Of a stretch of 64,000 nt of DNA, positions 19,390 to 27,755 are shown one piece after another. The stretch covers positions 558,001 to 622,000 of the forward strand of contig NZ_BSEV01000002.1 in NCBI RefSeq assembly GCF_027922005.1, read 5' to 3'. Both the position numbers and the translations under genes were made by a program. Positions within the stretch are counted from its first letter, which is position 1; each line of letters opens with the position of its first letter. The DNA comes from Streptosporangium carneum. GTDB taxonomy: Bacteria; Actinomycetota; Actinomycetes; Streptosporangiales; Streptosporangiaceae. The notes beneath the pieces were generated by a model that saw only the letters and a program-made list of their open reading frames with translations, ran no database searches and was not told where the DNA came from.

Positions 19390-20002
19390 CGACCACCCCG
19401 GATTCCGCGCCGGGCTGCGGACCCTGCTGTCGGCGGCCGAGGAGGTCGACGTCGTCGAGGACGTGGCGAGCGGGGAGCAGGCGCTGGCCGTGGTCGGGCG
19501 CGTGCAGCCCGACGTGGTCCTGATGGATCTGGCGATGCCCGGCATGGGCGGGATCGCGGCGACCGAGCGGCTCGTCCGCGACCATCCCCACATCCGGGTG
19601 ATCGTGCTCAGCATGTCGGACGACGACGACTCGGTGTTCGCCGCCATCCGGGCCGGGGCCAGAGGCTACGTCCTCAAGGGCGCGCGCAGAGCGGAGATCG
19701 TACGGTCGGTGCAGGCGGCGGCCGAGGGGGAGGCCATCTTCGGCCCGGCCATCGCCGCCAGGCTGGTCGGCTACTTCACCGAGAGGGAGCGCGGCGAGCC
19801 CGCGCCCGCGCTGCCCGAGCTGACGCGGCGGGAGAAGGAGATCCTCGGGCTGGTCGCGGAGCACCTGACGAACCCGCAGATCGCGGCCAGGCTCGGGCTG
19901 AGCCAGAAGACCGTGCGCAACCACGTCTCGGCCGTCTTCGCCAAGCTCCAGGTGACCGACCGCGCTCAGGCGATCATGCGGGCGAGGGAGGCGGGGCTGT
20001 GA
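19367..20002 (+). CDS. NarL/LuxR-family response regulator
   Basis: A 211-residue response regulator. The receiver domain begins MIRILLVDDHPGFR, has the acidic pair DD, the phosphoacceptor Asp in VVLMDLAMPGMGG and Lys in YVLKG. The C-terminal LuxR helix-turn-helix is LTRREKEILGLVAEHLTNPQIAARLGLSQKTVRNHVSAVFAKL. ATG 19367 follows a GGAGGAGAGG ribosome site located within the end of the kinase gene. It is the partner of the upstream kinase; the signal and targets are unknown. Its last 29 bp overlap the end of the convergent membrane protein gene. Confidence 0.95.
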   Translation: MIRILLVDDHPGFRAGLRTLLSAAEEVDVVEDVASGEQALAVVGRVQPDVVLMDLAMPGMGGIAATERLVRDHPHIRVIVLSMSDDDDSVFAAIRAGARGYVLKGARRAEIVRSVQAAAEGEAIFGPAIAARLVGYFTERERGEPAPALPELTRREKEILGLVAEHLTNPQIAARLGLSQKTVRNHVSAVFAKLQVTDRAQAIMRAREAGL

Positions 20003-20681
20003 CGCCCGTCCGCCACTCGGCGTCCGAGGTCCGCAGCACGCGCAGCGCGATCCAGCCGTAGGCGGCCAGGTGGAGCAGGGAGCCCACCGACTGCACGGCC
20101 GTGGACTGCTCCATGGTCACGAACGGCACGACCGTGCCGGCGAGCGCGACGACCGGCACCCACCAGGGAGCCACCCCGGCCACGACGAGTCCGATGAGCA
20201 GGGTGAACAACCCGACGTGGGCGAGAAAGCCGGGAAGCAGCATGCCGTACAGGAAGCCCCACAGCTCCCCCACCCGAGCCGTGACCGCCTCGGCCTGCGC
20301 GTCGGGGAGGATCTGGGCCAGGGCCAGGTCGTAGAAGTCGGTGGTGAAGAGCGTCAGCGCGTGCCCCGCGCCGAGCAGGCCGAGCGCGGCGCCGATGTTG
20401 CCGACCAGCGGGGCGCGCCGGCGGAGCAGGTGGGCCAGGCCTAGGATCACCGGGATGAGGCTGAGCGCCGTCCAGAGAAAGAGCAGCCCGCTGACCTGGA
20501 CGAGACCGGGATGCTCACGGAAGACGGCGGGGTCGTGCTCGGAGGACGGGGGCGAGGTCAGGAAGGCCAGGAACTCCAGCACCGGCCAGGCGAGCAGGGC
20601 GACGCCGGTGACGATCCGGCGAAACGCGTCAGGGTTTTTCAGCACCCGCCCACCGAAACCTACGGGTGTCCCACCGCGCAT
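19974..20681 (-). CDS. Hypothetical membrane protein, about six spans
   Basis: A 235-residue protein with hydrophobic segments at roughly 23-42, 62-82, 92-112, 140-160, 165-190 and 200-218. No catalytic motif is recognised. Codon use and the long continuous frame support a real gene. No clear ribosome site precedes ATG 20681. The 3' end overlaps the convergent response regulator by 29 bp, so antisense interference between the two 3' ends is possible. The upstream side is a long pyrimidine-rich tract. Confidence 0.72.
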   Translation of the reverse strand: MRGGTPVGFGGRVLKNPDAFRRIVTGVALLAWPVLEFLAFLTSPPSSEHDPAVFREHPGLVQVSGLLFLWTALSLIPVILGLAHLLRRRAPLVGNIGAALGLLGAGHALTLFTTDFYDLALAQILPDAQAEAVTARVGELWGFLYGMLLPGFLAHVGLFTLLIGLVVAGVAPWWVPVVALAGTVVPFVTMEQSTAVQSVGSLLHLAAYGWIALRVLRTSDAEWRTGVTAPPPSPA

Positions 20682-21122
20682 GGCCGTTTGTCCGCACCCC
20701 TCCGGGAAAATGTCCCGATCCGCCCCCTTAACCCCCTACCCCTTGCCCCCTTTCCCCTCCGCGTCCCTGTCTCCCTCTCCCTCTCCCCCTCCGCCTCCCC
20801 GACCCCTTGTCCCCTCTATCCCTCTATCTCCTGCCTCCTGCCTCCTGCCTTCGGCTGATCCGCCTGACGCCCCACCGGCACGGCGCCCGCAGCTCCGCCG
20901 TTCCACCGTGTCCGTAGCCCTCCACCGCGCCGGTACGGCGAGCGGCGACGCGAACCCGACCGGCGCTCATGAGCGGTGCGCGTCTCGATGGGCGTCCTCG
21001 GCTGCGACACCGGCGAGGGGAACACGCCGACATTGGTCATGGGGAACCGGCATTGGTCGTGGGGAACACGTCGGCATTAATAGAGTGGACCTTTACGAAG
21101 TCAGGTCGGCAGGATCGAGGGC
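20682..21122. other. Intergenic region with a long pyrimidine-rich tract
   Basis: By my count positions 20721-20851 contain only 17 purines in 131 bases. The tract includes CTCCTGC repeated three times (20829-20849) and many CCCTCTC-like runs. It separates the divergent membrane protein and acetyltransferase genes. No gene is recognised; the plus strand just before 21123 should hold the acetyltransferase promoter. Confidence 0.7.
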
Positions 21123-21764
21123 ATGCGTAACTGGCCTCTCTTCCGACTCCGGCTGACCACCCCGCGCCTCGAACTCCGTCTCCCGTCCCTCGACGACCTC
21201 GACGACCTGGGCGACCGGGCCGCCGAGGGCGTCCACGACCCGGACGTCATGCCCTTCGTCTTCCCCTGGACACACGGCGAACCGGCGGACCGGGCGCGCA
21301 CCACCGTTCAGTACCACTTCCGGGCATGGGGCGAGTGGTCCCCGGAGAGCTGGAAGTGCCCCTTCGTCGTGGTCTTCGAGGGACAGGTCGTCGGCACCCA
21401 GGAGCTGGCCGGCACCGACTTCGGCGTCACACGCGAGGTCTTCAGCGGATCCTGGCTGGGCCGCCGCTTCCACGGCATGGGCATCGGCACCGAGATGCGG
21501 GCCGCCGTGCTTCACCTGGCCTTTCACGGGCTGGGAGCGCGTTACGCCACCTCGGGCGCGTTCACCGACAACCCCGCCTCTCTGGCGATCTCCCGCAAGC
21601 TCGGCTACGCCGCCGACGGCGTGCAGGTCCACAACCGGCTCGGCGAACCCGCCGAGACGCTCCGCCTGCGCCTGTCCCGCGACGACTGGACGACTCCGGC
21701 GGGATTCCTGATCCATGACCTGGAGCCCTGCCTTCCACTGTTCGGCGTCAGCCGTACGGCATAG
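21123..21764 (+). CDS. GNAT-family N-acetyltransferase, RimJ/RimL-like
   Basis: A 213-residue single-domain acetyltransferase. It begins LTTPRLELRLPSLDDL, the usual start of the RimJ/RimL-like group. The acetyl-CoA loop is GRRFHGMGIGTEMRAAVL and the C-terminal part has SGAFTDNPASLAISRKLGY. It transfers an acetyl group to an amine of a protein N-terminus, small molecule or antibiotic; which one cannot be said. It stands alone and converges with the acetoacetate-CoA ligase gene, with a hairpin between. Confidence 0.88.
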   Translation: MRNWPLFRLRLTTPRLELRLPSLDDLDDLGDRAAEGVHDPDVMPFVFPWTHGEPADRARTTVQYHFRAWGEWSPESWKCPFVVVFEGQVVGTQELAGTDFGVTREVFSGSWLGRRFHGMGIGTEMRAAVLHLAFHGLGARYATSGAFTDNPASLAISRKLGYAADGVQVHNRLGEPAETLRLRLSRDDWTTPAGFLIHDLEPCLPLFGVSRTA

Positions 21765-21808
21765 GGGCCTCCCCCGGCGCGGGGCCTTCGAGGACGGAGC
21801 GGTGGCGG

Positions 21809-21837
21809 CCCCCGCCGGGACGGTGTCCCGGCGGGGG
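21809..21837. terminator. Bidirectional hairpin terminator
   Basis: A perfect 13-bp stem, CCCCCGCCGGGAC at 21809-21821 pairing with 21825-21837, with a 3-nt loop GGT, lies between the convergent acetyltransferase and acetoacetate-CoA ligase genes. Confidence 0.75.
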
Positions 21838-21856
21838 AGCGCGCCCGGGGCTCAGG

Positions 21857-23968
21857 TCACCGCTGGGTGTCCGTCACCGGGGTGAAGTGGGACAGCACCT
21901 CGGGGTTGGCCATGGCGTCGAGGTTGGCGGCCTTCTCCGGAGGGGCGCCGAGGAGGATCTTGCGTACGGGGACCTCAAGCTTCTTGCCGCTGAGGGTGCG
22001 GGGGATGCCGGGCACCTCGATGATCTCGTTGGGCACGTGCCGGGGGGACAGCTCCTCCTTGAGCGCCTTGCGCAGCCGCATGATCAGCCTGTCGGAGAGG
22101 GGAACCCCCTCCGCCATGGTGACGTAGAGCAGCAGACGGCCCTCCTGGCCGAGCTGGCCGGTGTCGATCACCAGGCTGTCGGCGATCTCCTCGAAACGCT
22201 CGACCACCCGGTAGAACTCGCTGGTCCCCATCCTGACGCCGCCCCGGTTCAGGGTGGAGTCCGAACGACCGTAGATCACACAACCGCCGTCCGGAAGGAT
22301 CTTGATCCAGTCGCCGTGCCGCCAGACGCCGGGGTAGTCGGCGAAGTAGCTCTCCTGGTACCTCACCCCGTCGGGGTCGTTCCAGAACATGACGGGCATC
22401 GACGGCATCGGCACGGTCAGCACCAACTCCCCCACCTCGCCGACCACCGGCACGCCCGACGGATCGAAGGACTCGACCCTCGCCCCCAGGCAGCGGCACG
22501 GGATGACGCCCGCGCGGACCGGAAGCAGCGGGACCGCGCCGACGAAGCCGGTGCAGACGTCGGTGCCGCCGGAGAACGAGCCGAGCTGGACCTCCGGCAG
22601 CGCGTCGTGCACCCAGCCGAACCCCTCGGGCGGCAGCGGCGAGCCCGTCGATCCCAGGCCGCGCAGCGCGGTGAGCCCGGAAGGACGCAGGACCGCCTTC
22701 ATCGACGCGATGATGTACGGCGCGCCGGTCCCGAAGTAGGTGACCCCCTCCTCCTCGGCGAGGCGCCACAGCGCGTCCGTCCCCGGGTGGGTGGCCGACC
22801 CGTCGTACAGCACCACCGTGGAACCGGTCAGCAGGCCGCCGACGAGGTAGTTCCACATCATCCAGCCGGTGGTGGTGTACCAGAAGAAGACGTCGTCCTC
22901 CCCCAGGTCCTGGTGGAAGGAGAGCGCCTTGAGGTGCTCCAGCACCACACCGCCGTGGCCGTGCACGATCGGCTTGGGCAGCCCGGTGGTGCCGGAGGAG
23001 TAGACGATCCAGAGCGGGTGGGCGAAGGGCACCGGCTCGAAGTCGAGCGGTCCCTCGGTCGCCCGCAGATCCGCCCAGTCCAACGTACGGCCGCCGCCTC
23101 CTGCCCGTGCCACGTCCGAGACCTCAGCCGCGTCCGCGCCGTCCTCCGCCCGCGCCACGCCCGAGACGCCGGCCGCGTCCGCGTCACCGGAACCGCTCTC
23201 CGCCCGTGCCGCACCCGAGTCGCCGGCCGCGTCCGCGGCGGCGGAACCACCCCGAGCCTCACCCGCGTCCACGACGTCCGAGGCGTCCAAGGCGGGCATC
23301 CGCACCCGCGCAGCCAGGGTCGGCAGCCTGGCGGCGATGTCCTCGGCGACCCGGGCACGGTCGAACCACCTGCCGTTGTAGGCGTAGCCGTCGACGGTGA
23401 GGAGCACCTTCGGCTCGATCTGGGTGAAGCGGTCGATCACGCTGGAGGCGCCGAAGTCCGGTGAGCAGGAGGACCAGACGGCGCCCAGGGAGGCGGTGGC
23501 GAGGAAGGCGACGAGCGTCTCGGGCACGTTCGGCGCGTAGGCCGCGACCCGGTCCCCCCGTCCCACGCCCAGCCCCGCCAGTCCCGCGCGGACCCGCGCG
23601 ACCTCCTCGGCCAGTTCGCCCAGCGTGAGCGTCCGCCGCCCGCCCGTCTCGTCGCGGGAGATCACCGCGAGCCTGCCGGGCTCGGCGGCGGCCCTGCGCA
23701 GCGCGTTGGCGGCGTAGTTCAGCGTCGAGCCGGTGAACCACTCGACGCCGGGCATCGTCCCGGACAGGACGGGCCCCTCACCCCGCTCACCCACGACGCC
23801 GAAGTAGTCCCAGATCGACGTCCAGAACTCGGCCGGCGAGTCGACCGACCACCGCCACAGCTCCTGGTAGTCGCCGGACCTGCCGAGCCACTCCATGTAA
23901 CGAGTGACCTTGGCGGCTCCCACGATCTCCTGAGTGGGTTCCCAGAGCAGCGCACCTTCCTCAACCAT
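21857..23968 (-). CDS. Acetoacetate-CoA ligase (acetoacetyl-CoA synthetase)
   Basis: A 703-residue acyl-adenylate-forming enzyme that would activate acetoacetate with ATP and CoA (EC 6.2.1.16). The N-terminal acetyl-CoA-synthetase-like cap, the P-loop YSSGTTGLPKPIVHGHGG, the family-typical TTTGWMMWNYLVGGLLTGSTVVLYDGS, the WRHGDWIKI adenylation motif and a terminal SGKKLEVPVRK lysine are all present. ATG 23968 has GGAGAGG upstream; the open frame extends 27 residues further without conservation. Residues about 237-288 form an Ala/Gly/Asp/Ser-rich insert with repeated DAAG-SG-ARAE units that is not part of the conserved fold. The gene is monocistronic. Confidence 0.92.
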   Translation of the reverse strand: MVEEGALLWEPTQEIVGAAKVTRYMEWLGRSGDYQELWRWSVDSPAEFWTSIWDYFGVVGERGEGPVLSGTMPGVEWFTGSTLNYAANALRRAAAEPGRLAVISRDETGGRRTLTLGELAEEVARVRAGLAGLGVGRGDRVAAYAPNVPETLVAFLATASLGAVWSSCSPDFGASSVIDRFTQIEPKVLLTVDGYAYNGRWFDRARVAEDIAARLPTLAARVRMPALDASDVVDAGEARGGSAAADAAGDSGAARAESGSGDADAAGVSGVARAEDGADAAEVSDVARAGGGGRTLDWADLRATEGPLDFEPVPFAHPLWIVYSSGTTGLPKPIVHGHGGVVLEHLKALSFHQDLGEDDVFFWYTTTGWMMWNYLVGGLLTGSTVVLYDGSATHPGTDALWRLAEEEGVTYFGTGAPYIIASMKAVLRPSGLTALRGLGSTGSPLPPEGFGWVHDALPEVQLGSFSGGTDVCTGFVGAVPLLPVRAGVIPCRCLGARVESFDPSGVPVVGEVGELVLTVPMPSMPVMFWNDPDGVRYQESYFADYPGVWRHGDWIKILPDGGCVIYGRSDSTLNRGGVRMGTSEFYRVVERFEEIADSLVIDTGQLGQEGRLLLYVTMAEGVPLSDRLIMRLRKALKEELSPRHVPNEIIEVPGIPRTLSGKKLEVPVRKILLGAPPEKAANLDAMANPEVLSHFTPVTDTQR
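23103..23258 (-). repeat. Imperfect in-frame repeats encoding an Ala/Asp-rich linker in the ligase
   Basis: On the plus strand the motif GCCCGYGCC recurs at 23103, 23148 and 23202 (steps 45 and 54 bp), each followed by a CCGAG...GCCGCGTCCGCG segment. The repeats encode the variable linker of the acetoacetate-CoA ligase. Confidence 0.7.
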
Positions 23969-24098
23969 GGCCCCATCCTCTCCGGGGCCCACCGGAATGT
24001 CATCCCCCGTGAACACACACTCCCCAGCCACACGATGTGGCCCGCCCACGTGCTCCTTCCCCGTCCGTCACCCCTGCTCCCCGGAGTTGTCGGACCTC

Positions 24099-24950
24099 TC
24101 AGTCGCGCAGGCGCTCCACGGCCGCCCTGGCCGCGGTGCCGATCACCGCGTCGGCGCGGGGCTGGTTCTGGGCCGTGCCGTACGAGCGGGTGAAGACGGC
24201 GACGGCGTAGCGTCCGCCGTCGGGATACTCGACCACGCCGACCTCGTTGCGGACCGTGGGCAACGTGCCGGTCTTGCCGCTGACCGCCACGTCGTCGTAG
24301 GGGAACCCCGCGGCCAGCCGGTGCGGCCAGACCTGCAGGCCGAGCAGCCTGCGCATCGCGGCGCACGAGGCGGGGGACGCCGCCTCGTCACGCCAGATCA
24401 TGCCGAGCAGCCGGGTCATCTCGCGCGGGGTGCTCCGGTTGGTGCGCGCCGGGTCGAGCACCCGGAGCCTGGCGATCAGCGCGGGGTCCGTGGGCATCTC
24501 CTCCTGTCCCACGTCCTCGACGATGCTGGAGAACATGTCGCGGCAGTCGTGCTCGACCCACGTCCCGGCCAGGCCGAAGGAGGCGAGCATGGCGTTGATC
24601 TCCGGAAGGCCGACCCTGCCGATCAGGGTGTCGGCGGCGGTGTTGTCGCTCACCGCCATCATCAGATAGGCCAGGTCACGCAGGGAGATCGTCACGTCGT
24701 CGGCCATCACCGACACCCCCGTCGGTCCCGCGGTGTGGCGGTCCGCCATGACGGTGACGCGCTCGGTGGCGTCCAGCCGTCCCCTGTCGATCTGCCGGAA
24801 GAACTCGACCAGCAGGGCCACCTTGAACACCGAGGCCGTGACCACGGGGTCGTCTGCGCGGTGCGCGATCTCCGCCCCGGTGTCCACGTCGACCGCGTGC
24901 AGGAACCCGGTCACCCCCGCCGTCCGGAACAGGGCCTCCAGATCGGTCAT
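24099..24950 (-). CDS. Class A beta-lactamase-like serine hydrolase, no signal peptide
   Basis: A 283-residue protein with the class A beta-lactamase motifs: S40-V-F-K43 (SxxK), MMAVSDNTAAD (SDN) and AVSGKTGT (KTG), plus the STPREMTRLLG helix typical of the fold. Unlike secreted beta-lactamases it begins directly with MTDLEALFRTAGVTG and has no signal sequence; ATG 24950 has GAGAGG upstream, so a hidden longer start is unlikely. It is probably cytoplasmic, or exported by an unknown route. Such proteins can be esterases or amidases rather than true beta-lactamases. The LysR regulator lies 127 nt upstream on the same strand, and a PBP lies beyond it. Confidence 0.88.
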   Translation of the reverse strand: MTDLEALFRTAGVTGFLHAVDVDTGAEIAHRADDPVVTASVFKVALLVEFFRQIDRGRLDATERVTVMADRHTAGPTGVSVMADDVTISLRDLAYLMMAVSDNTAADTLIGRVGLPEINAMLASFGLAGTWVEHDCRDMFSSIVEDVGQEEMPTDPALIARLRVLDPARTNRSTPREMTRLLGMIWRDEAASPASCAAMRRLLGLQVWPHRLAAGFPYDDVAVSGKTGTLPTVRNEVGVVEYPDGGRYAVAVFTRSYGTAQNQPRADAVIGTAARAAVERLRD

Positions 24951-25077
24951 GCCGGGAACCTCTCACCGATCACCGCGGGCCCTCTTCTCGACCTGCCGGG
25001 CGAGCAGCCCTTCCAGACCCGTTCGCGTTCCCGCCGGGACTCCCGGCCCGGCACGCCCGCAATCCCGAACCCGCCGG

Positions 25078-25998
25078 TCATGCCAGGAATCCCGACGCGG
25101 GCCTGGTCCGCACCCGTCGTTCGGGGGCCGCCCCGTCGTCCGTCATCCCGGCGTTCTCCTTCAGCACTCGCACGGCCACCGCCCCGAAGGCTACGGCAGC
25201 CTCCCCCGCCTGTCCTCGCCAGGCGGTGGAGATCCTCCAGGCCAGCGGGCTTCCCAGCAGCGGCCGCCAGCGCAGCCCCGGCAGCGCGACCTGGGGCCCG
25301 AAGGCGACGGCCGTACCGGCGAGAACCAGCCCGAGGGTCTGCGCCTCGTGCACCTCCTCGGGGACGAACCCCTGACGGCGGCACTCGGCGAGCGTCTCCT
25401 CGTGCAGGCCCGGCTCCCTGGGGAACAGGACGAGCCTGCGTCCCGCCAGGTCGGCCAGGTGCACCGACGACAGCCCGGCGAGCGGGTCGTCCTCGGCCAG
25501 CACCACTCCGGGCCGCTGGACGAGCACCGGACCGAAGCTGAGCCCGGGGGCGGTCACCGGGTGACGGACGACGCCGACGTCCAGGGTCCCGTCGAGGAGC
25601 GCGAGAACCTGGTCGGCGCTCCACATCTCGGCGGGCGCGGGCCGTACCTCCGGACTGCGCTCGCGGAACCCGGCGATCAGCGCCGCGATCACCGACGATC
25701 CCAGGTCGGGCGGGACGCCGACGCGCAGCACCTCGCTCTCGCCGCGTCCCGCCAGGTCGCGCAGCCGGTCGACCCTGGCGATGATCTCGCGGGCCTCGTC
25801 GAGCAGCAGCCGTCCCGGCTCGGTCAGCCGGACCTGACGGCTGGAACGGTCGAACAGCCGGACCCCGAGTTCCTCCTCGAGACGCCGGATGCGCTGGCTG
25901 AGCGGCGGCTGCGCCATGCCCAGCCGGATCGCCGCGTTGCCGAAGTGCAGTTCTTCGGCGACCACCGTGAAGTAGCGCAGGTGTCGCACGAGGTCCAT
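25078..25998 (-). CDS. LysR-family transcriptional regulator
   Basis: A 306-residue regulator. The N-terminal winged helix reads LRYFTVVAEELHFGNAAIRLGMAQPPLSQRIRRLEEELGVRLFDRS, classic for LysR. The rest is a periplasmic-binding-like effector domain from about residue 90. ATG 25998 is preferred over a TTG three codons earlier. It is divergent from the PBP gene at 26109 and points toward the class A beta-lactamase-like gene, an arrangement reminiscent of AmpR beside its targets, although the effector cannot be inferred. Confidence 0.93.
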   Translation of the reverse strand: MDLVRHLRYFTVVAEELHFGNAAIRLGMAQPPLSQRIRRLEEELGVRLFDRSSRQVRLTEPGRLLLDEAREIIARVDRLRDLAGRGESEVLRVGVPPDLGSSVIAALIAGFRERSPEVRPAPAEMWSADQVLALLDGTLDVGVVRHPVTAPGLSFGPVLVQRPGVVLAEDDPLAGLSSVHLADLAGRRLVLFPREPGLHEETLAECRRQGFVPEEVHEAQTLGLVLAGTAVAFGPQVALPGLRWRPLLGSPLAWRISTAWRGQAGEAAVAFGAVAVRVLKENAGMTDDGAAPERRVRTRPASGFLA

Positions 25999-26018
25999 GA
26001 CCAGCAACTATATCCATT

Positions 26019-26060
26019 CCCTTATCAATCGGAGCTACATATCAATATTGGACATAAGGG
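26019..26060. promoter_or_regulatory. Candidate LysR operator in the lysR/PBP divergent promoter
   Basis: The 110-bp gap is AT-rich for this genome. It holds an inverted repeat CCCTTAT (26019-26025) and ATAAGGG (26054-26060), and between them the perfect palindrome CAATATTG (26043-26050) inside TATCAATATTGGACATA. LysR proteins usually bind such dyads between divergent genes. Which of these is used is inference. Confidence 0.5.
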
Positions 26061-26108
26061 ACACGCTTCTGGTCTCCTCTCCTCCGCAAGGACGAAGGGG
26101 GACAACTC

Positions 26109-27638
26109 ATGAAACGCAAGGGCTTGGTGGCGGTCGCGGTCCTGGTGCCGGTCGTCGCGGCCGGCGGGACCGCGTGGGCGCTGCGCACCCAGGGGTCGCC
26201 ACGGGAGACCGCACAGGAGTTCCTGGCCGCCTGGAGCAGGCAGGACTACCCGGCGATGCGGGCGCTCACCGTCGACGCGCCGGACGACTTCGACCAGCGG
26301 TACCGCCGTTTCAGGACCGATCTGAAGCTGTCGGGGGCCGGCTTCGAGGTCACCGGGACCTCCGAGTCCCGGGTCGCCTTCCACGCCAGCCTGCGGGGGC
26401 CGGTGAACTGGGCGTACGACGGGGCGCTCCAGCTCGTCGAGCACGACCGGTCATGGCGGGTCAAATGGACCCCCGCGGCCCTTCACCCGCGCCTGACGAC
26501 CGGGACACGGCTGCGGACCGTGCAGGTCAAGGCCGAGCAGGCACCCGTCCTCGCCGCCGACGGCACCCGCATCGACACCGCCTCCGCGCCCGGCTCGGTG
26601 CAGCAACTCGTCGAAGGGCTCAGGAAACGGTACGACTCCCGCCTCACCGGCGCCTCGTCCGCGCGGGTCGAGCTGCTTCGGGGCTCGGAACGGATCGCCA
26701 CGCTCGCCACGGCGGACGCGAAGGCGGGCACGGAGCTGCGGACCACGATCGACCTGCGCGTCCACCGCGCCGCCGCCAAGGCCCTCGAATCCGTGGACAA
26801 GCCCGCCTCACTGGTCGCGCTGCGGCCCTCGACCGGCGAGATCCTGGCGGTGGCCAACAAACCGGGCGGGTTCAACCGGGCGCTGCTCGGCCACTACCCG
26901 CCGGGCTCGACCTTCAAGGTGGTCACCGCCTCTGCCCTCGTCGCCGACGGCATGACGGCCGGCGAACGCGTCGCCTGCCCCGCCGAGCAGAACATCGGCG
27001 GCTTCCCCTTCCACAACGCCGGGTTCAAGGACTACGGGACGATCCCGCTGCGCGAGGCGTTCGCGCACTCGTGCAACACCACGTTCGGGCGGCTGAGCGT
27101 GGACAGGCTCGGCGGGAGGCGGTTGGCCGACGTGGCGCGGAGCTTCGGGTTCGACGGGCCCGTGGACCCCGGGGTGCCCGCCGTACGGGCCCGGTTCCCC
27201 GACACCAGGGACGACACCGACCTCGCCTCCGCCTCGATCGGCCAGGGCCGCGTCCTGACCAGCCCGCTGAACATGGCCACCGTCGCCGCCGCGATCGCCG
27301 ACGGCTCCTGGCGTCCGCCCCGCCTGGTGGAGACCGGCCTGCTGCCCCAGGCCGCCCAGCCGAGAAAGCTGGAACCCGCCGTGGTCAGGGCGCTGCGCAC
27401 GCTGATGCCCGCCGTGGTGGTCGAGGGCACGGCCAGCGCCGTCTCCTTCCCCGCGGGCACGGCGGGCAAGACGGGCACCGCCGAGTACGGCACCGGCAAG
27501 GAGCCCCCGTCGCACGCCTGGTTCATCGGCTACCGGGGCGACCTGGCCTTCTCGGTCATCGTCGAGGGCGGCGGCGCCGGCTCCAAGGTCGCCGCCCCCA
27601 TAGCCGGCCGCTTCCTCCAAGCCCTGTCCCGGCGATGA
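26109..27638 (+). CDS. Penicillin-binding protein with intact transpeptidase domain
   Basis: A 509-residue membrane-anchored protein: one N-terminal segment (about 5-25), an NTF2-like MecA_N-type domain (about 30-140), a short linker and a transpeptidase domain. The catalytic motifs are complete: S267-T-F-K270, S321-C-N323 and K454-T-G456. It should cross-link peptidoglycan outside the membrane and be acylated by beta-lactams. A GGGGGA ribosome site precedes ATG 26109. It aligns through the catalytic domain with the inactive homologue at 2777-4660 but is shorter in the middle part. Divergent from the LysR gene. Confidence 0.93.
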   Translation: MKRKGLVAVAVLVPVVAAGGTAWALRTQGSPRETAQEFLAAWSRQDYPAMRALTVDAPDDFDQRYRRFRTDLKLSGAGFEVTGTSESRVAFHASLRGPVNWAYDGALQLVEHDRSWRVKWTPAALHPRLTTGTRLRTVQVKAEQAPVLAADGTRIDTASAPGSVQQLVEGLRKRYDSRLTGASSARVELLRGSERIATLATADAKAGTELRTTIDLRVHRAAAKALESVDKPASLVALRPSTGEILAVANKPGGFNRALLGHYPPGSTFKVVTASALVADGMTAGERVACPAEQNIGGFPFHNAGFKDYGTIPLREAFAHSCNTTFGRLSVDRLGGRRLADVARSFGFDGPVDPGVPAVRARFPDTRDDTDLASASIGQGRVLTSPLNMATVAAAIADGSWRPPRLVETGLLPQAAQPRKLEPAVVRALRTLMPAVVVEGTASAVSFPAGTAGKTGTAEYGTGKEPPSHAWFIGYRGDLAFSVIVEGGGAGSKVAAPIAGRFLQALSRR

Positions 27639-27755
27639 CCGGCCACGGCCTCCCGGGTCACCCGCCAGAATGAAACGTCGCGTTGTCCGAGAGAACAAAC
27701 AAGTTTCTGGACTTCTCGGCCCCGCGCGCCCCCTGCCCTTCTGGAGTCGCCGGTC

